Source: a virus. Taken from it: DNA of 24,752 bases. Numbering within the stretch: position 1 is the first letter of the stretch; every line of letters starts with the position of its first letter. This document shows, one piece after another, positions 13,301 to 19,033 of the stretch. The DNA is taken from the IMG/VR virus record IMGVR_UViG_3300046001_000843, positions 1 to 24,752 of that record; one strand, written 5' to 3'. Both the position numbers and the translations under genes were made by a program. Under the pieces are notes generated by a model that worked only from the letters and a program-made list of their open reading frames with translations, was not told where the DNA came from and searched no databases.

Positions 13301-14039
13301 TCCAAGTCGTACCATCATCTGAGAGATAGAACTTAACGTCATTGCCAGAGGCACCGTTGTCTACGTCTAAGGTTGCACGGACCCATTTAACAGAACCATC
13401 TGTAACGCCAGTGGCTACTGTAGATGCTTTAGATATTGCTGTTGCGCTTGTTCCAAGAGATGACCAAGTTATCTGTAAAGTTCCGTCAGTGTTTACTTGA
13501 AGTCTGTAAGAACGATTATTTGTAGCAGTGGTATATTTTGAAATAATTATTTGAGCAGCAGATGGTGTCCAGTCATCTAGGGCAACACGTGCTCTTAGGT
13601 CAATGTCTCCAGTAACATCAAGAGCCGTAGCATCTGGAGTGCTTAAATAGTTTCCAGCAACACCAGGTAGGTAAACATAACCAAGACTACCCCAGTTAGT
13701 AGGAGTAGCAGCATCTACATAGTAGGAAGCAGAGCGTGCAGTAGTTCCCTTAAGTAGTACCTCTGCTGGGTGTCCGATGGTGCGTAGCGCATCAACATCA
13801 GACAAGCCAGTAGTTCCTGCTAGTTCATTACAAACTGCAGTAAGTCCCTTGTAATTATTATCTGTACGGTTAGGGTCAACAATGTAATTTAGAGCACCCA
13901 ATAACCCTTGACCTGAGGTACCTGCCCAAACGTTGGCAGCACCTTGCTCTTCTAGGAAGTCATCTCTATCTGGGTATACGCCATAGTTTGCGATACGGTT
14001 GAGTTCTGCACATAATGGACTACCAGTATTACCAGCCAT
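10383..14039 (-). CDS. Giant adhesin-like tail protein with tandem LamG-like repeats
   Basis: The 1218-aa product has an N-terminal domain (LNRIANYGVYPDRDDFLEEQ, then LCAELN and AVCNELAGTTG), likely the virion-attachment part. Four tandem copies of a domain of about 220-245 residues follow, starting near residues 120, 364, 606 and 823. Each opens with YxYLxGxxGNxxSxPD, passes through D(I/L)D..(V/M)..DDWTP and W(V/T)R.T.DVDNG..G.D.KF, then WTQ(L/V)GTT..(T/S)AG.T(S/T)I(F/Y). A divergent LamG-like domain closes the protein (ISKSNGNDYPGYQIRK, then NIIDTLKIGRTS). The fold is concanavalin/LamG-like, typically sugar- or protein-binding. It is a candidate receptor-binding protein. AAGGAAGG precedes ATG 14039. 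Confidence 0.75.
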   Translation of the reverse strand: MAGNTGSPLCAELNRIANYGVYPDRDDFLEEQGAANVWAGTSGQGLLGALNYIVDPNRTDNNYKGLTAVCNELAGTTGLSDVDALRTIGHPAEVLLKGTTARSASYYVDAATPTNWGSLGYVYLPGVAGNYLSTPDATALDVTGDIDLRARVALDDWTPSAAQIIISKYTTATNNRSYRLQVNTDGTLQITWSSLGTSATAISKASTVATGVTDGSVKWVRATLDVDNGASGNDVKFYLSDDGTTWTQLGTTVTTAGTTSIFNSTSILEIGASENASLLTGKVYRAQVLDGIGGTTVLDVNIATDYKSSNLDTFTATTGQTVTVNGVGTVANYGTAGSLLPTTVGSSTAADSNDPKFLDHTGTNYVYLTGVAGNQMSAPNSAALQISGDIDLRWYGAMDDWTPAAIGSLISRLPIAGNYSYNFYLNTNGTLGFAWSSDGTATTQINSTTAPTVSDGSPLWVRVTFDVDNGAGGKDAKFFTSTDGTTWTQLGTTVTSAGTTTIFAGTGTIEIGSRISGSGQHLASKVFRAQIYSDITETTKVLDVDTSVITTGAATSFTAVTGQTVTINRSTSGRKSVAVTQPTWLFGTDDYMEVNNRYMAHSTAAENYVYLSGASGNYMSVADNPPLDIAGDLDIQVKVALDDWTPGAGSCLLSKSNATGNQRSYFLGITTGGILQLTTSPDGSTLLTRSCTVATSITDGTVKWVRATIDVDNGSGGNDVKFFLSDDGSTWTQLGTTVTTAGVTSIFNSTTPVEVGSRTNGTIEVSKGKFFRSIVKNGIDGTIVLDADASVITLPSQTTFVDRSSNAYTVTINKSGVGTFVSTGNYLYLPGVNSNTASAPDSVPLDITGDIDVRVKVAADDWTPAAVSNFIAKWQVTGNQRSWRFSLNTNGGLFAEWSADGTNVLSHFLGGLGLVDGSTKWVRWTLDVDNGASGNDSKFFTSDDGITWTQVGTTQTTAGVTSIYNSTAALEIGAVGGQNTLRGKFFRAQVLNGIGGTVAFDANFEESITSLLQTSFTESSTNGATVTINRSGSTFRSAGVIDAGYLYPGATNTFANSTTDFLNFGAADSFTVMGIIRRPSFSGDYGPVISKSNGNDYPGYQIRKPAGTGATLSSYLGGSSSSVASGSVTSTAGQLETVMMRVDRTAQTVVTNLNGTDSTSTSISSIGSVLNIIDTLKIGRTSVNAFYIDMEFYGAAVFRNTLTTKNIADITNYFNGRD
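10915..13685 (-). repeat. Four tandem coding repeats, about 650-730 bp each
   Basis: Approximate copy starts on the minus strand are 13680, 12948, 12222 and 11570. Protein similarity is clear throughout. Some stretches are also near-identical as DNA, for example the GTTGTTACAGTAGTTCCTAA-type segment in copies 1 and 3. The copies are diverged enough to be old duplications but could still recombine. Confidence 0.75.
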
Positions 14040-14072
14040 TGTTTTGCCTTCCTTGTTGTACGATTAAATTAC

Positions 14073-14330
14073 TTACCATTTAACTTTGTCAGCCCAGTAG
14101 GCTGCGCTCATTTTACCTTTTTGGATATTGGCTTTGTGACGAGCCTTAAAAGATTTCTGTCTTGCTGTTGGCTTCTTGTCTCCTGTGACACCCTGCTGAC
14201 CAAAGCGAATAGTCTTGACCTTATCGCCTTCTTTTGCTACAACAACGTGTGACTTGGTTGGATGACTAGGTGTACGCTTTGGCTTGTTAAAGCCAGATAC
14301 TCCTATTCGCTTTAGTCTAGGGTCTGTCAT
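14073..14330 (-). CDS. Conserved basic phage protein, 85 aa (DUF6321-like)
   Basis: The product contains SHVVVAKEGDKVKTIRFGQQ and ends GKMSAAYWADKVKW, with RQKSFKARHKANIQKG between them. These blocks occur in a small basic protein family found in many tailed phages; I recall it as DUF6321, without having checked. The basic, Arg/Lys-rich centre suggests nucleic-acid binding. It is the last of the run of tiny basic genes and sits upstream of the adhesin-like gene. Its function is unknown. Confidence 0.72.
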   Translation of the reverse strand: MTDPRLKRIGVSGFNKPKRTPSHPTKSHVVVAKEGDKVKTIRFGQQGVTGDKKPTARQKSFKARHKANIQKGKMSAAYWADKVKW

Positions 14331-14486
14331 TTACTTAACCTTTTTTAGATTCGGATTCTTTTTCTTTGCTTTTGCACTTGCCTTGCGTGTAGATGATGCG
14401 AGGATTGCACCAGCAGACTTCATCGATACACCGCTTTTTTTTGCTATACTCTTCTGTGCTGCTTTGAAGCCCATTCCCTTTGGCAT
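14331..14486 (-). CDS. Small lysine-rich protein, 51 aa
   Basis: ATG 14486 overlaps the stop of the preceding gene (TAATG) and the frame ends at TAA 14331-14333, one base before the next ATG. The protein starts MPKGMGFKAAQKSIAKKSG and ends NPNLKKVK; it contains GVSMKSAGAILASSTRKAS. The MPKGMGFKAAQ start and the AGAILASSTRKAS block recur in small proteins of other tailed phages. It is helical and strongly basic, which suggests DNA binding, and its function is unproven. Confidence 0.72.
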   Translation of the reverse strand: MPKGMGFKAAQKSIAKKSGVSMKSAGAILASSTRKASAKAKKKNPNLKKVK

Positions 14487-14770
14487 TATCTACGCTTGCC
14501 TTTACTGTCATAACGCTTTCCAACTAGAGAACCAAGAAATTGTCCACGCTCTGCTTCCGCTTTCTTTCCAGCAGCAGATGCTGCTGCATTAAGTGCTGGT
14601 CGTTTTGCAGGTGGATAATTCTTTGCCTTATCATTTGCATCAACTGAACGGCTCCAAGCCTTTGCTGCTTCGGAGCCTTCCTTAACAACATTGCCTACAT
14701 AGCCTGCAACAGGTCGGTAGATTTTGTCCATAAATGAACGGTCGCTTGCTGATTTACGTGTGCTTGCCAT
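14486..14770 (-). CDS. Basic hypothetical protein, 94 aa
   Basis: The 94-aa product starts MASTRKSASDRSFMDKIYRP and ends GKRYDSKGKRR. It is basic at both ends with an Ala-rich helical middle (RPALNAAASAAGKKAEAERG). It has no cysteine or membrane segment. It follows the 51-aa gene stop immediately (TAA then ATG) and overlaps the next start. It is part of the run of basic proteins; no family is recognised. Confidence 0.65.
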   Translation of the reverse strand: MASTRKSASDRSFMDKIYRPVAGYVGNVVKEGSEAAKAWSRSVDANDKAKNYPPAKRPALNAAASAAGKKAEAERGQFLGSLVGKRYDSKGKRR

Positions 14771-14926
14771 TTACTTCTTCTTTCTTACTGCTACGTTGTC
14801 TATTAGATTTGGATAAGGACGTCCTGCTGCTTTAGCACGAGCCTTAGCCCTAGCCTTTTGCGCTGCTGTTAGTGGAGTTGATTTCTTCTTAGGATTCTTA
14901 GTATCCCAAAATGGTTTCTTCTTCAT
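14771..14926 (-). CDS. Small Lys/Arg-rich protein, 51 aa
   Basis: ATG 14926 overlaps the previous stop (TAATG), and the frame ends at TAA 14771-14773, directly before the next ATG. The product starts MKKKPFWDTKNPKKKST and contains AAQKARAKARAKAAGRPYPN and a C-terminal VRKKK. The ARAKAAGRPYPNLIDN block is seen in small proteins of many phages. A predicted basic helix plus a GRPYPN loop would suit nucleic-acid contact. Function unknown. Confidence 0.7.
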   Translation of the reverse strand: MKKKPFWDTKNPKKKSTPLTAAQKARAKARAKAAGRPYPNLIDNVAVRKKK

Positions 14927-14991
14927 TAGCACTTACACGCCTTATCTGACTTGCCGCATAAGCGGCACTTGCCTGGTTTACGGATTGGCAC
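14926..14991 (-). CDS. Cys4 micro-protein, 21 aa
   Basis: GTG 14989-14991 follows the preceding TAA directly; the frame ends at TAA 14926-14928 in a TAATG overlap. The peptide VPIRKPGKCRLCGKSDKACK plus a final C has CxxC and CxC pairs suited to one zinc ion. It is held between two genes without spare bases, so the frame is likely translated. It is one of the smallest plausible genes here. No homologue is known to me. Confidence 0.55.
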   Translation of the reverse strand: MPIRKPGKCRLCGKSDKACKC

Positions 14992-15114
14992 TTACTTTTT
15001 CTTCTTCTTAGCAGTCTTCTTTACCATCTTCTTGCCAGACTTCTTTGCTTCTGCCTTAGCCATTGCCATACCCTTAGCGGTGTATGCAAATTCTTTTCCG
15101 TTTACCTTTGGCAT
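14992..15114 (-). CDS. Small lysine-rich protein, 40 aa
   Basis: ATG 15114 directly follows the TAA of the upstream gene and the frame ends at TAA 14992-14994. The sequence starts MPKVNGKEFAYTAKGMAMAK and ends in a lysine-rich tail (KKMVKKTAKKKKK). The MPKVNGKxFxYTxKGM start recurs in small phage proteins near virion genes. The Lys/Ala tail resembles nucleic-acid-condensing tails. Function unknown. Confidence 0.7.
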   Translation of the reverse strand: MPKVNGKEFAYTAKGMAMAKAEAKKSGKKMVKKTAKKKKK

Positions 15115-15234
15115 TTACTTCATCTTCTTCTTAGCGACAGCCTTCTTTGCAACCTTCTTGGCTACAGCCTTCTTGGCAGTCTTCTTAGCAGACTTCTTCA
15201 TCATCATATCCATCATCATATTCTTGTTCATCAT
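15115..15234 (-). CDS. Histone H1-tail-like protein, 39 aa
   Basis: ATG 15234 overlaps the upstream stop (TAATG); a second ATG follows at once. The protein opens with a Met-rich stretch (MMNKNMMMDMMMKK) and continues as Lys/Ala/Val repeats of the type AKKAVAKKVAKKAVAKK. Composition and repeat pattern are those of histone H1 C-terminal tails and bacterial H1-like proteins, which neutralise and condense DNA. It may be packaged with the genome or bind host DNA (inference). Confidence 0.7.
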   Translation of the reverse strand: MMNKNMMMDMMMKKSAKKTAKKAVAKKVAKKAVAKKKMK

Positions 15235-15662
15235 TATATTGTTCCTACTTCCTTTAGTACCTCGGTTGTATTTTTATTGATGTGTTGTGCAGGAGGCATC
15301 TTCTCAGCGTTGTAAGGTTTGTTAAGAACCTCACTAGCATTGTATGCTGCTTCCACGTGTTGCCTTGTTGTACCACCTGGTTGCATACCCTGAGCACGTG
15401 CGTCTCTGTATGCTTGGAGTTCACCAGTCCATTTCTTGTCAGATATGTCTCTGGTTGCATCTCCTGCATTCATCTGTAAAGTTTTTACTTTACATCCGAA
15501 GCAATCTTCATCACAGGCTGTGTGGTCTATCTCAATATCTTCGTGCTCAAAGGGAGCATCTGAAGTTTCATCACACAAAGAACAACCCCACTTAAGTGCC
15601 TTGAAGTTGTGGTTCTCATCAAATCCAAAATCTAATACCTTGCTAATATGGATATGTTCCAT
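15234..15662 (-). CDS. Conserved Cys-containing phage protein, 142 aa
   Basis: The N-terminal half has paired cysteines and histidines (WGCSLCDE, then IDHTACDEDCFGCKVKTLQM), a likely zinc-binding site. The C-terminal half is helical (KKWTGELQAYRDARAQGMQP, then GTTRQHVEAAYNASEVLNKP). The arrangement CFGCKVKTLQ plus a polar AYRxARAQGxxP block is repeatedly seen in phages of Actinobacteria, usually just after the capsid genes. Function unknown; it may be a minor virion or assembly protein. GGGGAC precedes ATG 15662. Confidence 0.7.
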   Translation of the reverse strand: MEHIHISKVLDFGFDENHNFKALKWGCSLCDETSDAPFEHEDIEIDHTACDEDCFGCKVKTLQMNAGDATRDISDKKWTGELQAYRDARAQGMQPGGTTRQHVEAAYNASEVLNKPYNAEKMPPAQHINKNTTEVLKEVGTI

Positions 15663-15670
15663 TGTGTCCC

Positions 15671-15940
15671 CTACTGTGCTGTAAAGTTGGCTTCTGTTAC
15701 ATCTATGTCTGCAGCAATTAGCGCTGCCTTTGTTGTTTCGCTTACTGTGTGGTTGTATCCACCACGATAAACTTCTTGGTAGGTAGCCAAGTCACCATCT
15801 ACTAGGTAACGTGCTTGATAGTAAACGCCATCTTGGCGCACGATAGTAATGCCTCTATCAATCTTGTAAAAAGAAAATAGGCGATGAGCACCAGCAGGTC
15901 CTTCTGCAACCACTGGTGTCTTGAATGTATATGTTGTCAT
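15671..15940 (-). CDS. Small beta-rich protein after capsid, 89 aa
   Basis: The 89-aa product (MTTYTFKTPVVAEGPAGAHR at the start) has alternating beta-type segments (RGITIVRQDGVYYQARYLVD, then YQEVYRGGYNH) and a helical end (TTKAALIAADID). It follows the major capsid gene, has a good Shine-Dalgarno sequence (GGGAGA, 15944-15949), and is in the position where head-completion or decoration proteins are often encoded. No family is assigned. Confidence 0.65.
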   Translation of the reverse strand: MTTYTFKTPVVAEGPAGAHRLFSFYKIDRGITIVRQDGVYYQARYLVDGDLATYQEVYRGGYNHTVSETTKAALIAADIDVTEANFTAQ

Positions 15941-15968
15941 TATTCTCCCTAGTTAACTTACTGATAGA

Positions 15969-15986
15969 CAGGGGATTGCTCCCCTG
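15969..15986 (-). terminator. GC-rich hairpin after the capsid gene
   Basis: CAGGGGA (15969-15975) and TCCCCTG (15980-15986) form a 7-bp stem with a 4-base loop. No T-run follows on the minus strand, so it is more likely to attenuate transcription or protect the capsid mRNA 3' end than to stop all transcription. Confidence 0.45.
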
Positions 15987-16005
15987 CCCACCCGTCAATC
16001 AACTC

Positions 16006-17214
16006 TTATAGAGCGCCGATTGATGAACCTGATTCGATTCGGTATAGTGCTTCTTCGCGGTAGCGAGCAAAGCCAAGTACGCCGTACCAACCCATTGGGC
16101 GGAAGCGCATCAACTTGTCAACTACTGGTCCGATTACTACGTGTGGCTCTTCGGCAACTGCCTCAGCCATTGCTTGCTGTCCAGCAAGGATAGTGTCGTA
16201 GACACGTGTTACTGGAGTTACTGTGATTGTTGCTCCCACAGTTACAGCAGCAGAGTTAGCAACGTCAACAGTAAATGTTGTTGTTGAACCTGATGTTGCG
16301 ATAGCAGTAATCTTTGCAGATGAACCTACGCCTGTACCAGAAATCTTGTCGCCAACTTCACCGCGTGTTGCGATAACAGATGATGATGCTACACCGAATG
16401 TGAATGCAGCAGATACACCAGCAACTGTTGCTGTTGTTGTTGCTAGAGCAGTCTGGTCTGCACCAATCTTCTCAGAAGCAATACGTGGTGACTCGATGAA
16501 GTATGCACCTTCGTATGAACCGATTTCACCAGCCCAAATGTTTTCATTTGTCTGGTAGTTGTGTGGGTCGCGCCAAGCAGCAGCACCTGTCTCAGCACGA
16601 AGGTCGTGTGAAACTTCTGGGTGAATACCTGCCCAGTACATTGCACCCTTGCGGTATGCAGCCTTGTTGGCACGCAACTTTGCAACAGCCTTACGGATGT
16701 TAGCAGAAGTTAGTGTTGCAGCAGCAGTAACTGTTGCTGATGATGTTGCAGTTGAACCTGAGTAAATTACGTTAGTTCCTGCACCTAGTGTCGCCATTGC
16801 AACTGTGTCGATTGAATCGGCAAGGTTGAATGCGATGATGTTAGCAACTGCTGGGTCTACGTCTGCAAGTGAGAAGAGTTCCAAAGCACGTGTTACCAAT
16901 ACAGAGTTACCGTACTCGTTAAGAGTAATTGTAACTGTGTTTGGTGTTGTCAATGAAACTGCATCTGGGTCAGATGTTTCTGTGAGAGCAGTTGTTGCCT
17001 GTGATAGGTCGTTGTACTTCTGTAGAACTACAGTTGACCCTGGTACTGACTGATTGGTTGGACGCTTATCTGCAACTGAACGAATTAGTGGTTCGGCGCG
17101 GAGAGCGAATTCAACTAGGCGGTCATACGCCTTTTGTACTAAACCAGCACCGCCTGCTGTTCCTCCGAGAGAGGAAGCACCAGTGTTGGTTGTGCCTGTG
17201 TATGATGTAGGCAT
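16006..17214 (-). CDS. Major capsid protein, N4-gp56/P22-like, with insert
   Basis: The 402-aa protein has the conserved elements of N4-gp56 family capsid proteins: an N-terminal VQKAYDRLVEFALRAEPLIR, PGSTVVLQKYNDLSQATTAL, NEYGNSVLVTRALELF, NIRKAVAKLRANKAA and MYWAGIHPEVSHDLR in the middle, and YEGAYFIESPRIA plus RFRPMGWYGVLGFARYREEA towards the C-terminus. It builds the icosahedral shell with the HK97-type fold. Residues about 250-333 are an extra Thr/Ser/Val-rich stretch (GDKISGTGVGSSAKITAIA) interrupting the core, likely an outward-facing domain. It is preceded by scaffold and a near-perfect ribosome binding site. Confidence 0.88.
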   Translation of the reverse strand: MPTSYTGTTNTGASSLGGTAGGAGLVQKAYDRLVEFALRAEPLIRSVADKRPTNQSVPGSTVVLQKYNDLSQATTALTETSDPDAVSLTTPNTVTITLNEYGNSVLVTRALELFSLADVDPAVANIIAFNLADSIDTVAMATLGAGTNVIYSGSTATSSATVTAAATLTSANIRKAVAKLRANKAAYRKGAMYWAGIHPEVSHDLRAETGAAAWRDPHNYQTNENIWAGEIGSYEGAYFIESPRIASEKIGADQTALATTTATVAGVSAAFTFGVASSSVIATRGEVGDKISGTGVGSSAKITAIATSGSTTTFTVDVANSAAVTVGATITVTPVTRVYDTILAGQQAMAEAVAEEPHVVIGPVVDKLMRFRPMGWYGVLGFARYREEALYRIESGSSIGAL

Positions 17215-17221
17215 TAGTTTG

Positions 17222-17229
17222 TCACCTCC
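17222..17229 (-). promoter_or_regulatory. Strong ribosome binding site of the capsid gene
   Basis: GGAGGTGA on the minus strand (TCACCTCC on plus) is eight bases complementary to the 3' end of 16S rRNA, 7 bases upstream of ATG 17214. It is the strongest site in the late operon, fitting the most abundant virion protein. Confidence 0.85.
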
Positions 17230-17248
17230 AAGTGACTATGAACGGACA

Positions 17249-17728
17249 TTATGATTGTGAGCGGAGAATTGACAAGATGTCGTCTGCACTTTGTGCAGCA
17301 CCTAACTTGTAATCTAAATCTTCTGCTCTGTCAGGCGTTACAGCATTACTAGTTAATGAGTCTTGCTGGCGCAATTGTGCGCGGTCAAACTCATTAGTCT
17401 TTCGTGCCTCTTCGGCAGGTGTTAATCCAAACAAATCGGCATTATCTTCAAGCCAGTTACTAACTGACTCTTCGCTAAAGTCTTCAATGTCTTTCATAAT
17501 TAACCGTGCTGCTTTTAGGTTAACGCCTTTCTTTTCAAGGACTTCTTTGACAGTTCGCTCACGCTGCTCTTTGGTATAGTTCTCAAGTTGCTCAGTGAGT
17601 TCCTTAATACGCTTTTCATCAGAACGCTTAGCCTTCCGTAACTTTTTAAGTAAGTCACTTCCGTCTGGTTGCGTCTCGATTTCGGTATCGAGGTCATCGT
17701 CTTCATCGTCCCAGTAGTTGTTGCTCAT
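17249..17728 (-). CDS. Scaffolding protein
   Basis: The 159-aa protein has a very acidic N-terminus (YWDDEDDDLDTEIETQPDG), a long charged helical section (LLKKLRKAKRSDEKRIKELT, then QLENYTKEQRERTVKEVLEK) and a helical C-terminus (SADDILSILRSQS). Size, charge pattern and position immediately before the major capsid gene are those of phage scaffolding proteins, which guide procapsid assembly and leave or are digested later. AAGGGTGG lies 7 bases upstream of ATG 17728. Confidence 0.78.
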   Translation of the reverse strand: MSNNYWDDEDDDLDTEIETQPDGSDLLKKLRKAKRSDEKRIKELTEQLENYTKEQRERTVKEVLEKKGVNLKAARLIMKDIEDFSEESVSNWLEDNADLFGLTPAEEARKTNEFDRAQLRQQDSLTSNAVTPDRAEDLDYKLGAAQSADDILSILRSQS

Positions 17729-17743
17729 AGCAACGCCACCCTT

Positions 17744-17836
17744 CTATTCGTTGTAGTCGCAAGCCTCAGTATCTAGTCGGGGAACTAGGCTGGCTCTTGC
17801 TACCAGTCTTATACGCCATGTGGGCTGGTCGGTCAC
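17744..17836 (-). CDS. Small ORF, 30 aa, possible read-through extension
   Basis: GTG at 17836 opens a 30-codon frame (VTDQPTWRIRLVARASLVPR, ending LDTEACDYNE) to TAG 17744-17746, which fills most of the 126-base gap between the 392-aa gene and scaffold. The product is non-repetitive with normal amino-acid use. It is in the same frame as the upstream gene, separated from its TAA by six sense codons. It could be a separate tiny gene or a read-through tail. The upstream ribosome binding site is weak. Confidence 0.45.
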   Translation of the reverse strand: MTDQPTWRIRLVARASLVPRLDTEACDYNE

Positions 17837-17854
17837 ATAGGATTCTTTTATTGT

Positions 17855-19033
17855 TTAGATAAGTCCTGCTGTTGAAGAGGACTTGGTTCTTCCAGAAGAT
17901 AGAGCACCCTGCCCCATACCTGATGAACCACTAAATGCTGCACGTTCAAGTGAGGCTAATCTCTTACGTTTAGTTGCTGCGTCTTGATTGCCCTTAAATA
18001 CTTCGGCTTCACCTTCAGCCTGTGCATAATTAATATTAGACTGATTATAAATACTGCTAAGTTTTTCAGCCGTTGGCAATATACCAGCAATAGTTGAGTA
18101 GCCCTCTCGTGCTGTGGCTTGGTCTACACCGTATCTAGCAAGGTCAGTTGCTGTGGCTAAACTTGTGGTAAGCCCTCCACCTGCACCAAGTGCAGCAGCA
18201 CCAATCTCAGATGCTGTTACTTTTTCTTGCAACTTAATTAAGTTTTCCTTTGGATTAAGGAAGTAACCAATTAGGTCATTGTCTGTAATCTCAGGATAGA
18301 AAGACTTAAGTGTTGCTTTAATTGATGGGTCTGAGTTTTGTACACGAGTAACAACTGTTTTTACTCTGTCCTTAAACTCATCAGGAGAAACATCTCCTGA
18401 AATATAGTCAGCAAACTTCTTATAGTTTTCTTCACGGTCAAGACTAAGCATATTACCTAGACCATATGCCTTAAGTGTTGCAGCATATGCTTTCTCATTA
18501 GAAACATATTCAGCCTCTGATATAGCATTAAGACCATTCTTTACACGAGTAAAGTTGCCAGCAAAACGTTTAGCATAAGCGCCAGTAGGGTTAGTCTTTA
18601 ACTTAACAAGTGCTTCTGATGCTGTTAATCCTGATGTCATATAGTCAGAAATTTCACCTGATAAACTTTCAAGTCCATATGATGTGAACAAATCTGTTAG
18701 GATAGCAAATGCATCACGTGTAGCATCGGTAATTTCATTAGGTTTGTCTTTAGTGTTTTGACCAGAACCACCACCAGTTTCTACTGATGCCTTATTACCA
18801 GAAGTCATTACACCAATCATGTCAGGATTTAATCCAGCGTTTTCTGCAATCCTCGTGTCATACTGACTTGTAATTGGATTAGAAAAATTAGAAGCATAGT
18901 CATTATTTTTCTTTCTCTCTAATGCTGCTGCTTCTCCTTTAGCAATTGCTGCTGCTTTTATGGCAGCATTATCTGAAGCAGTTCTTTTTGCTGCTGCTAA
19001 TCTTGCTTTCTTTTGTGCTGCTGTCTCTGCCAT
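17855..19033 (-). CDS. Internal virion (ejection-type) protein, 392 aa
   Basis: The N-terminus is Ala/Lys-rich (AETAAQKKARLAAAKRTA). The middle has a domain seen in structural proteins of actinobacterial phages: FAILTDLFTSYGLESLSGEI, ISDYMTSGLTASEALVKL, SEAEYVSNEKAYAATLKAYG, DVSPDEFKDRV and YFLNPKENLIKLQEK, then EIGAAALGAGG. The C-terminus (LERAAFSGSSGMGQGALSS) is flexible. With the two larger genes upstream it probably forms the internal protein set ejected with DNA in short-tailed phages. The start overlaps the upstream stop (TAATG). The role is inferred from position and from similarity recalled, not searched. Confidence 0.6.
   Translation of the reverse strand: MAETAAQKKARLAAAKRTASDNAAIKAAAIAKGEAAALERKKNNDYASNFSNPITSQYDTRIAENAGLNPDMIGVMTSGNKASVETGGGSGQNTKDKPNEITDATRDAFAILTDLFTSYGLESLSGEISDYMTSGLTASEALVKLKTNPTGAYAKRFAGNFTRVKNGLNAISEAEYVSNEKAYAATLKAYGLGNMLSLDREENYKKFADYISGDVSPDEFKDRVKTVVTRVQNSDPSIKATLKSFYPEITDNDLIGYFLNPKENLIKLQEKVTASEIGAAALGAGGGLTTSLATATDLARYGVDQATAREGYSTIAGILPTAEKLSSIYNQSNINYAQAEGEAEVFKGNQDAATKRKRLASLERAAFSGSSGMGQGALSSGRTKSSSTAGLI

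Noticed and set aside
14951-15280. A plus-strand ORF of 109 residues rich in Phe and Leu that looks like a membrane protein.
   Set aside because: It is the antisense of the lysine-rich genes: AAG/AAA lysine codons read as CTT/TTC/TTT on the other strand, giving a false hydrophobic pattern. The minus-strand genes have overlapping starts and stops and family-like sequence.
17729-17854. A possible tRNA or structured RNA in the gap before scaffold, because of short inverted repeats such as CTAGT/ACTAG.
   Set aside because: No T-loop consensus, acceptor stem or anticodon arm could be assembled, and the stem is only 5 bp inside a plausible small ORF.
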